Assembly (NCBI GenBank): GCA_027451345.1
Contig: DAIDJO010000015.1
Location: 1-40,700, forward strand
Reading direction: 5' to 3'
DNA from: Solirubrobacterales bacterium
GTDB lineage: Bacteria; Actinomycetota; Thermoleophilia; Solirubrobacterales; Solirubrobacteraceae
Length of the DNA: 40,700 nt
The notes below the pieces were generated by a model. The model ran no database searches and was not told the origin of the DNA. It was given only the letters and a program-made list of their open reading frames with translations. Shown here in pieces: positions 23,352 through 33,452 of the stretch (positions are counted from its first letter, which is position 1; every line of letters starts with the position of its first letter). Made by a program: the position numbers and the translations under genes.

Positions 23352-24302
23352 TCAGCCGAGGGCGCGACGCCCCGGCGGCTCGTCGAAGTCGAGCGCCGGC
23401 ATCACCGCTTCGATGTGGTGCGGATTGAGCGACCCGTGCGTCCGGTAGTAATGGGCGCGGATCTCATCGAAGGAGACCGTCTCGCGGATCCCGGGCCACT
23501 GGTAGAGGTCACGCAGGTACGGCCACAGGTTCGGGTACTCGGCGATCTTCCGCCGTGAGCACTTGAAGTGGATCTGGTAGACGGCGTCGAAGCGGATCAG
23601 CGTGGTGAAGAGGCGCCAGTCGGTCTCGAGCGGCTCGGGGCCGAAGAGGAAGCGGCTCGTGGCCAGCCGCGCCTCGAGCTCGTCGAGCAGGCCGAACACG
23701 CCCTCCACCGCGCGCTCGTAGACGGCCTGCCGGGTGCTGAACCCGGCCACGTAGACGCCGTTGTTCACCCGCTCATAGATCCGCTCGTTCAGCGCGTGGA
23801 TCTGCGCCGCCCGCTCCCGCGGGTACAGGACGACCGGGTGCTCGGCGAGTGGCGCGAACACGGTGGAGAGCATGCGCAGGATGTCCGCGGATTCGTTGTT
23901 GACGATCGTGTCGCGCTCGCGATCCCACAGCACGGGGACGGTGACCCGGTCCTCGAAGCCGGGATCGACCCGCCGATAGGCCTCCGCCAGGAGGCCGAAA
24001 CCGTGGAGGGGATCCTCGTAGCGGCCCGGTTCGGTGAACGCCCAGCCCCGCGCATCGCGGATCGGGTCGACGTAGGAGACCGTGATGGCCTCCTCGAGGC
24101 CCATCAGGGCGCGACCGATGATCGTGCGGTGCGCCCATGGGCAGGCGCGCGCGACGTAGAGGTGGTAGCGCCCCGCCGCGGGCGCGAACCCGCCGGACCC
24201 GTCGGCCGTGACCCAGCCGCGGAACCGGCTGGCCTGGCGGACGAACATCCCGTCGCTGTGCTCCCGGTCCTGGACGTCGAACGGCTGTGGGGGCTCGACC
24301 AT
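23352..24302 (-). CDS. Xi-class glutathione S-transferase-like hydroquinone/thiol reductase
   Basis: 316 aa. LYVARACPWAHRTIIGRALM contains the CPWA motif with catalytic C54 of xi-class GSTs (glutathionyl-hydroquinone reductase, YqjG/ECM4). The thioredoxin-like domain ends with VPVLWDRERDTIVNNESADILRM. The helical C-terminal domain has FLFGPEPLETDWRLFTTLIRFD and the family tail YQWPGI...HYYRTHGSLNPHHI. These enzymes reduce S-thiol conjugates of quinones. Most Actinobacteria make mycothiol rather than glutathione, so the natural thiol is uncertain. ATG 24302 has TATAGT ending 7 nt upstream. Confidence 0.92.
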   Translation of the reverse strand: MVEPPQPFDVQDREHSDGMFVRQASRFRGWVTADGSGGFAPAAGRYHLYVARACPWAHRTIIGRALMGLEEAITVSYVDPIRDARGWAFTEPGRYEDPLHGFGLLAEAYRRVDPGFEDRVTVPVLWDRERDTIVNNESADILRMLSTVFAPLAEHPVVLYPRERAAQIHALNERIYERVNNGVYVAGFSTRQAVYERAVEGVFGLLDELEARLATSRFLFGPEPLETDWRLFTTLIRFDAVYQIHFKCSRRKIAEYPNLWPYLRDLYQWPGIRETVSFDEIRAHYYRTHGSLNPHHIEAVMPALDFDEPPGRRALG

Positions 24303-24309
24303 GGGCGCG

Positions 24310-24315
24310 ACTATA
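24310..24315 (-). promoter_or_regulatory. -10 element of the xi-GST gene
   Basis: TATAGT on the minus strand ends 7 nt before ATG 24302; the best -10 match in the window and a likely leaderless promoter. Confidence 0.6.
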
Positions 24316-24351
24316 GGCCCCGCCGGCGGGAGCGCGCGGGGGTGGCCGGAT

Positions 24352-24392
24352 CCCCCGCCACGGCGCGGTTGGACGACGCGCCGTGGCGGGGG
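24352..24392. repeat. Perfect 16-bp inverted repeat in the GST/MFS divergent region
   Basis: CCCCCGCCACGGCGCG (24352-24367) pairs with CGCGCCGTGGCGGGGG (24377-24392), 9-nt spacer. It ends 19 nt before the MFS ATG at 24412 and about 37 nt upstream of the GST -10. It may be a regulator-binding site or a leader hairpin controlling MFS translation. Confidence 0.75.
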
Positions 24393-24411
24393 CGTGTGTC
24401 ACAGTACGAGG

Positions 24412-25884
24412 ATGGCCGCGACGCTCCAGCCCCCCAGTCACCATCCGCATCTTCCCCACCGCACGCACGACGTTCACCCGAACGTGATCCTGGCCGTCCT
24501 GTGCACCGCCGGGCTCGCCTACTCGGTGCTGTCCTCCGCGGTGATCCCGGCGCTGCCGACCTTCCAGCACGCGCTGCACACGACCGTGACCGGGGCCGGC
24601 TGGCTGCTCACCGCGTTCCTGCTCTCCGCATCGGTCGGCACCTCGGTGATCGGCCGGCTCGGTGACATGTACGGGAAGGAGAAGCTGCTGCTCGCGACAC
24701 TGCTCATCCTCGCCGCGGGCACGCTGCTCGCCGCGGTGTCGAACTCGCTCGGTCTGCTCATCGTCGCGCGGGTCGTGCAGGGCGCGGGCGGTGGGATCTT
24801 CCCGCTCGCGTTCTCGATCGCGCGGGACGAGTTCCCCCGGGAGCGCGTGGCCGGGAGCATCGGGCTGATGTCCTCGATCCTCGGCGTCGGCGGCGGCCTG
24901 GGCATGCTCGCCGGGGCCCTCATCTCCGAGCACCTCGGCTGGCACTGGCTGTTCTGGATCCCGCTGGTGGTGACGCTGCTGGCGGCCGCCGCCACGTGGC
25001 GCTGGATCCCGGAGTCACCGGTGAAGTCACCCGGCCACGTCAACTGGCTCGCCGTCGCGATCATGTCGCTCGGTATCAGCCTGCTGCTGATCGGGATCGC
25101 GCAGACCACGGTGTGGGGGTGGGGAAGCGGCCGGTCGCTGGCGCTGATCGTCGGTGGCCTCGTCGGGATCGCGCTGTGGGTGATGGTGGAGGTGCGCAGC
25201 GACCACCCACTCGTCGACATGACGATGATGCGGATCCGCGGGGTGTGGACGACCAACCTCGCCGCCTTCCTGATCGGCGGCGGGATGTACTCGTCCTTCC
25301 TCGTGTTCCCGGAGTTCGCCCAGTTGCCGCGGAGCACCGGGTTCGGGTTCGGGGCCTCCGTCGTCGTCTCGAGCCTCTACCTCCTGCCCTCCGCGGTCGG
25401 GATGGGGCTGCTCGGCAGCGCCGCCGGGAAGATCGCCCGCCGCTACGGGTCGAGGTTCGCCCTGATCGCGGGAGCCGTGATCTCGGCGCTCGGCTTCCTG
25501 TGGTCGGCGCTCCAGCACGGCCACCCCTACGACATCCTGATCAGCTCCGCGGCGCTCGGCATCGGGATCGGGCTGTCGTTCTCGGCGCTCGGCAACCTGA
25601 TCGTCGGCGCTGTCGAGCCGCACCAGACCGGGGTGGCGAGCGGGATGAACACGGTGATGCGAACGCTCGGTGGCGCGCTCGGCGGACAGCTGTCGGCGAC
25701 CTTCATCGCCGACAACGTGCTCCACGGGCTGCCGAGCCTCTCGGGGTTCACGGACACGTACTGGATGGCCACCGGCTTCCTCGCCATCGCCGCGCTCTCG
25801 GGCTTCCTCATCCCGGCGGCGCGCCGGGCCGCTGCGGCGCCGGTCGCCGAGCCGCGCCTGGCGGAGGCGGTGTCGGGACGTTAG
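24412..25884 (+). CDS. DHA2-type MFS drug/metabolite exporter
   Basis: 490 aa with about fourteen TM segments, as in the DHA2 (EmrB/QacA) family. Motif A is IGRLGDMYGKEKLLLATLL, and motif C-like sequence SSILGVGGGLGMLAGALISE lies in TM5. TWRWIPE after TM6 and the paired central helices around NWLAVAIMSLGISLLLIGIA add the two extra segments. It uses the proton gradient to expel small molecules. ATG 24412 has weak upstream signals. It is divergent from the xi-GST gene across a perfect palindrome, suggesting joint control in a quinone or drug response. Ppx/GppA follows after 12 bp. Confidence 0.87.
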   Translation: MAATLQPPSHHPHLPHRTHDVHPNVILAVLCTAGLAYSVLSSAVIPALPTFQHALHTTVTGAGWLLTAFLLSASVGTSVIGRLGDMYGKEKLLLATLLILAAGTLLAAVSNSLGLLIVARVVQGAGGGIFPLAFSIARDEFPRERVAGSIGLMSSILGVGGGLGMLAGALISEHLGWHWLFWIPLVVTLLAAAATWRWIPESPVKSPGHVNWLAVAIMSLGISLLLIGIAQTTVWGWGSGRSLALIVGGLVGIALWVMVEVRSDHPLVDMTMMRIRGVWTTNLAAFLIGGGMYSSFLVFPEFAQLPRSTGFGFGASVVVSSLYLLPSAVGMGLLGSAAGKIARRYGSRFALIAGAVISALGFLWSALQHGHPYDILISSAALGIGIGLSFSALGNLIVGAVEPHQTGVASGMNTVMRTLGGALGGQLSATFIADNVLHGLPSLSGFTDTYWMATGFLAIAALSGFLIPAARRAAAAPVAEPRLAEAVSGR

Positions 25885-25896
25885 CGTTGGGGCGCG

Positions 25897-26769
25897 TTGC
25901 GCCGCGCCTGCATCGATATCGGCTCGAACACGACACGGCTGCTCGTGGCCGACTGCGAGCGCCGCTCGCTCGTCGCGTGCCGGCAGGAGCGCGCCTTCAC
26001 CCTGATCGGCCGGGCCCTCGGCCCTGACGGCAACATCCCGGCCGGCAAGCTGGCCGAGGTGGTGCAGGCGGTCGCCGAGCAGCACGCGATCGCGCGCGAG
26101 CTCGGCGCGGAGCGGATCCGCTGCGTGGCCACGGCGGCGATCCGCCACGCCGCCAACGGAGCCGTCCTGGCGCGGCTCGTCCACGCCGCCTGCGGGGGCC
26201 TGGAGCTCGAGGTCCTCAGCGGGGCGGAGGAGGCCCGGCTCGCCTTCATCGGGGCGGCGTGGGCGGCCGGGGCGGACGCGATGCCCGGCCTCGGGGTGGT
26301 CGACGCGGGAGGTGGTTCGAGCGAGCTCGTCGTCGGCGATCCTCCGAGCCACGTGCGCTGGTGGATCTCGCTCCCGCTCGGCTCGGGGGTCGTGACGGAG
26401 CGCTGGCTGCCCGCCGATCCGCCGACCGGGGAGCAGGTGGAGGCCGCGCTCGCAGCCGTTCGGGCGACCGTCGCCGCCGCGCCGTCACCGCCGGAGGTGC
26501 GGCGGCTCGTGGCCGTGGGCGGCAGCGCCACCTCACTGCGGACGCTCGCCGGTTCCCGTCTCGACGCCGCGACCCTCGACCGCCTGCTCGCCGCCGCGCG
26601 ACAGGAGAGCGCCGTCGGCTTCGCGCGCCGGTTCGGGGTCGACGTGCAGCGCGCCCGGTTGCTCACCGGCGGGCTCGTCATCCTCCGCGCCGTCTCCGAA
26701 CTGTTCGACGCGCCGCTGGAGATCGGCCAGGGCGGGTTGCGCGAGGGGCTCCTGCTCGACGAGGGCTGA
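25897..26769 (+). CDS. Ppx/GppA-family phosphatase
   Basis: 290 aa from TTG 25897; this is forced, because the MFS stop TAG at 25882 is in the same frame and no other start lies between. ASKHA-fold motifs: ACIDIGSNTTRLLVADC at the N-terminus, ATAAIRHAANG near 80, EVLSGAEEARLAFIGA near 107 and VVDAGGGSSELVVGD near 133. The C-terminal half ends LLTGGLVILRAVSEL. It is short, having only the two ASKHA domains, like actinobacterial Ppx1/Ppx2. Activity on polyphosphate or (p)ppGpp is known for the family and not distinguishable here. Confidence 0.9.
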   Translation: MRRACIDIGSNTTRLLVADCERRSLVACRQERAFTLIGRALGPDGNIPAGKLAEVVQAVAEQHAIARELGAERIRCVATAAIRHAANGAVLARLVHAACGGLELEVLSGAEEARLAFIGAAWAAGADAMPGLGVVDAGGGSSELVVGDPPSHVRWWISLPLGSGVVTERWLPADPPTGEQVEAALAAVRATVAAAPSPPEVRRLVAVGGSATSLRTLAGSRLDAATLDRLLAAARQESAVGFARRFGVDVQRARLLTGGLVILRAVSELFDAPLEIGQGGLREGLLLDEG

Positions 26770-26788
26770 CCCCTCGCCGGGTCAGCCC
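26763..26788. terminator. Bidirectional terminator hairpin over the ppx stop codon
   Basis: GGGCTGACCC (26763-26772) pairs perfectly with GGGTCAGCCC (26779-26788), loop CTCGCC. The left arm contains the Ppx TGA. The convergent reductase gene ends at 26805. Confidence 0.75.
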
Positions 26789-26804
26789 GGAAGGCCCGAG
26801 GCGC

Positions 26805-28823
<2,019 letters not shown>

Positions 28824-28833
28824 GCCGGCCTTC

Positions 28834-28839
28834 AGGCTA
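28834..28839 (-). promoter_or_regulatory. -10 element of the acyl-CoA reductase gene
   Basis: TAGCCT on the minus strand ends 10 nt before ATG 28823; GAAGG between the two could also act as a weak ribosome binding site. Confidence 0.4.
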
Positions 28840-28884
28840 ACGGCTGGGGTCGGGTGGGGCCAATGGCCCGCCCCGGGATGCGGC

Positions 28885-29163
28885 CTACCAGCCGCCCTTC
28901 CACTCGGCCGACTGCGCGCGGCGCTTCGCGGCGTCCACCCGCGCGTGCTTGCGGTGGTCGAGCCAGCCCTGGATCAGCGAGAAGACGATGATGATCACCG
29001 GGAACATCCCGATGATGATGAACATCGCGTAGGTGATCGTCTTGTCGCTCGCCGGGCCCCAGATCCCCTGCCCGCCGTGCGTGAGCGCGAAGGCGGACGG
29101 GGCGGTCACCAGCGCCGTGGCGAGCACCGAGAGGACGACGAGGGCTGTGCGCTTACGTGTCAC
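28885..29163 (-). CDS. Small exported membrane protein
   Basis: 92 aa from GTG 29163. Signal-like start VTRKRTALVVLSVLATALVT with Ala-x-Ala near SAFALTHGG, then one strong TM segment TYAMFIIIGMFPVIIIVFSL and a basic cytoplasmic tail (HRKHARVDAAKRRAQ). The first 11 bp overlap the end of the alpha/beta hydrolase gene, so it is the second gene of that unit. No family recognised. Confidence 0.7.
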   Translation of the reverse strand: MTRKRTALVVLSVLATALVTAPSAFALTHGGQGIWGPASDKTITYAMFIIIGMFPVIIIVFSLIQGWLDHRKHARVDAAKRRAQSAEWKGGW

Positions 29164-30055
29164 TGGCGGGAAGGCTACCGGATGTGTCGGCTGGGGTACG
29201 CCCCCGGACGGCGTCGAGCGCGGCGAGCAGGACGGGGTTGTAGCGCCGGGCGGCCCCCTCGCCGGCCATCGCGGCGACGTCGAGGTGACGGACCTGCGCC
29301 TCGTGCACCGACGCGCGGACGGCCGCCGCCAGCTGGCGCTGCTTGACCGGCGGGACCGCCTCGTCCGCGGCGGTGAGCACGACGGCGACCGGAACGGATG
29401 GTGGCGCGAGCCACGGCCGCGAGTCGAAGCGCCCGAGCTCCCGGCCCGCCTGCGCGATGTCACGCGCGCTGTGGCGGGTCATCTCGGCGTGCACCCACGC
29501 CGTCTTCGGGCTCGGCCGCAGGCCGGCTCGGCGCAGGGCGACCTCCCAGCCGCGGCGCGGCGCGAGCGACAGGCCGAGGCCGACGAACGGCATCGCCCGC
29601 CACGCGCGGCGCAGCTCCTCCTCCTGCCAGTGCTGTGCCGTCCCGCTCAGGATGAGCCCGGCGACGACATCGGCGTGATCGCGCACGATGAGCTGCGCGA
29701 TCGCGCCGCCCATCGAGTACCCGTAGACGATCACCGGGCCGACGCCGAGGGTCCGGACGACCGCCGCGGCATCGGCCGCGCAATCGACGAGCCGGAACGG
29801 GGCCAGCGGTCGGGGCCCGCGCCCGTGGCCGCGATGGTCGAGTGCGAGCACCCGGTACCCGGCGGCGATCACGTCGTCATAGAGGCCGCCGAAGTTGAGG
29901 TCGGCACTCCCCACCCAGCCGTGCAGCATGAGGACGGTCGGGCCCTCGCCCGGTCCGGAGTCGCGCAGGAAGAACTCTCCGCGCTCGGGGACGAGCACGG
30001 TGCGGGCGGGCGGGAAGTCGTGCGGAGGGACGGGGGGAAGGTCGTGGAGCGCCAC
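29153..30055 (-). CDS. Alpha/beta hydrolase
   Basis: 300 aa from GTG 30055. Core motifs: VLMLHGWVGSADLNFG (oxyanion-hole HG), LDHRGHGRG, the nucleophile elbow VYGYSMGGAIAQL with Ser in GYSMGG, the acid near VVLTAADEAVPP, and RHLDVAAM placing a His near the C-terminus. The cap region from about 150 to 210 is helical (LRRAWRAMPFVGLGLSLAPR). Substrate unknown; esterase or lipase-like activity is typical. TAGGAT ends 7 nt before the GTG and there is no Shine-Dalgarno. It is divergent from the ABC-F gene and overlaps the small membrane protein gene by 11 bp. Confidence 0.88.
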   Translation of the reverse strand: MALHDLPPVPPHDFPPARTVLVPERGEFFLRDSGPGEGPTVLMLHGWVGSADLNFGGLYDDVIAAGYRVLALDHRGHGRGPRPLAPFRLVDCAADAAAVVRTLGVGPVIVYGYSMGGAIAQLIVRDHADVVAGLILSGTAQHWQEEELRRAWRAMPFVGLGLSLAPRRGWEVALRRAGLRPSPKTAWVHAEMTRHSARDIAQAGRELGRFDSRPWLAPPSVPVAVVLTAADEAVPPVKQRQLAAAVRASVHEAQVRHLDVAAMAGEGAARRYNPVLLAALDAVRGRTPADTSGSLPASDT

Positions 30056-30062
30056 GGCGACG

Positions 30063-30068
30063 ATCCTA
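30063..30068 (-). promoter_or_regulatory. -10 element of the alpha/beta hydrolase gene
   Basis: TAGGAT on the minus strand ends 7 nt before GTG 30055; a leaderless start is inferred. Confidence 0.5.
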
Positions 30069-30132
30069 GCCCGATCCCCCGGATCCTCGCGCGGCCGCCC
30101 GCACAACGACCGGGCTTGCGGCGCCGTCCGCA

Positions 30133-30138
30133 TACCAT
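30133..30138 (+). promoter_or_regulatory. -10 element of the ABC-F gene
   Basis: TACCAT ends 7 nt before GTG 30146, supporting that start over upstream in-frame codons. Confidence 0.5.
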
Positions 30139-30145
30139 CAGGGCC

Positions 30146-32125
<1,980 letters not shown>

Positions 32126-32170
32126 CGCCGAGCGCGTCGGGGCGCCGCGGGCCGTGTCGGCTGCGGCATC

Positions 32171-32176
32171 TAGACT
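32171..32176 (+). promoter_or_regulatory. -10 element of the response-regulator gene
   Basis: TAGACT ends 10 nt before ATG 32187. GAGG in between may act as a ribosome binding site. The same hexamer precedes uvrC. Confidence 0.45.
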
Positions 32177-32186
32177 GAGGTCCAGG

Positions 32187-32987
32187 ATGTCAGTGCCCGG
32201 AGAGGCTCGGCAGGTGCGGATCGCGCTCGTCGACGATGACAGCGCTCTGGTGACGATGCTCGAGCGGCGGATCGCCGCGCTGCGCTGGGAACACGAGACC
32301 TTCACCTACCCGCCGGGGCCCGACCAGCTCGCCGCCATGCGGCTCCACGCGCTCGTGCTCAACCCGGAGCTCTCCGGGCTCGACTACCTCGAGCGCGTCG
32401 CCGGGGCCATCCCGGCGCTCGCCATCCTCGCCGTCTGCCGGCTGACGCCGGTGGCCGACCGGGTGCGGGCGCTGCGCGGCGGCGCCGACGACTGGATCAC
32501 CAAGCCGTGCCATCCCGAGGAGCTCGTCGCCCGCATCCAGGCCGTGCTGCGGCGGCGCCGGATCGCCGACGTGCTGTTCGAGGAGGGGCCGTTGACCGCG
32601 GGGGAGCTGACGATCCGGCCGGATCAGTTCGACGCCTACGTGGGGGAGGAGGCCGCCGGGCTCTCCCGCAAGGAGTACGACCTGCTGCGCCAGCTCGCCG
32701 CGGCCGAGGGCCGCGTGCTCGAGCGCGAGGTGATCTACCAGCGGGTCTGGGGATACGCGATGGTCCGCGGCGACCGCTCGGTCGACGTGTTCGTGCGCAA
32801 GCTGCGCAACAAGCTCGAGCGGATCTCCCCGCGGTGGCGCTACGTTCACACGCACTTCGGCGTGGGCTACCGCTTCGCGGCGGAACGCCAGGACGAGACC
32901 GGAATGGGACCGGGCGAGCCGGAACGCACGGGAGGGGAGGGCCCGACGCGTCCGGAGCTACGCTTGAGCGTGCCGGTCACCCGCTGA
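32187..32987 (+). CDS. OmpR/PhoB-type response regulator with degenerate receiver
   Basis: 266 aa. Receiver domain residues about 10-125: acidic pair in LVDDDSAL (D16-D18) and the conserved Lys K106 (DWITKPCHPEEL) are present. The phosphoacceptor position in HALVLNPELSGLDYL is N59 instead of Asp, and the switch Thr/Ser is replaced by C84 (LAVCRL). Residues about 150-235 form a winged helix of the Trans_reg_C type (LSRKEYDLLRQLAAAEGRVL...GDRSVDVFVRKLRNKLE...VHTHFGVGYRF). The tail is about 30 residues, Gly/Glu-rich. No histidine kinase gene is adjacent. Phosphorylation-independent control is inferred. Confidence 0.9.
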   Translation: MSVPGEARQVRIALVDDDSALVTMLERRIAALRWEHETFTYPPGPDQLAAMRLHALVLNPELSGLDYLERVAGAIPALAILAVCRLTPVADRVRALRGGADDWITKPCHPEELVARIQAVLRRRRIADVLFEEGPLTAGELTIRPDQFDAYVGEEAAGLSRKEYDLLRQLAAAEGRVLEREVIYQRVWGYAMVRGDRSVDVFVRKLRNKLERISPRWRYVHTHFGVGYRFAAERQDETGMGPGEPERTGGEGPTRPELRLSVPVTR

Positions 32988-33002
32988 GCGGCCGATCCGA
33001 CC

Positions 33003-33365
33003 ATGCAGATCAGCTCCCATGTCCGCAACGCCGCGGTGATCCTCCTGATCGCGGCCGTGGTCTACGCCCTCGGTCAGACCGGGTCCTTCGCCCTCGGCTT
33101 CCTCGAGACGCTGATCGGCCTCGCCTTCCTCGCCGCGCTGGCCTGGATCGCCAGCCGGATGTATCGGGAGCACCGGACCGACATCTACGGCCTTGGCGGG
33201 CGGCGCCGCGCGATCGCCTACGTGGCGATCGGCGTCGGGGCGCTCGCGCTCACGGCGGTCAACCGCTTCTGGAACAGCGGCTTCGGTACCGTCGTCTGGC
33301 TCGTCCTGCTCGGCTGCTGCATCTACGCGCTCTACGCCGTCTGGCGTTCGAGCCGCGAGTACTGA
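33003..33365 (+). CDS. Small integral membrane protein
   Basis: 120 aa, ATG 15 bp after the response-regulator stop, hence probably cotranscribed. TM segments: NAAVILLIAAVVYALGQTG (about 9-27), FLETLIGLAFLAALAWIAS (about 33-51), AIAYVAIGVGALALTAV (about 68-84) and TVVWLVLLGCCIYALYAVW (about 95-113). YREHRTDIYGLGGRRR is a basic cytoplasmic loop. No family recognised. It could be a target or partner of the upstream regulator. Confidence 0.75.
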   Translation: MQISSHVRNAAVILLIAAVVYALGQTGSFALGFLETLIGLAFLAALAWIASRMYREHRTDIYGLGGRRRAIAYVAIGVGALALTAVNRFWNSGFGTVVWLVLLGCCIYALYAVWRSSREY

Positions 33366-33452
33366 CCGGCGTCGACGGCGAGGGCCCGGCGTGCCGGCGC
33401 CGCGCGACCAGCCTCGGTCCACGCAGCGCCGACGGTCACCGGACTCTCGGAT

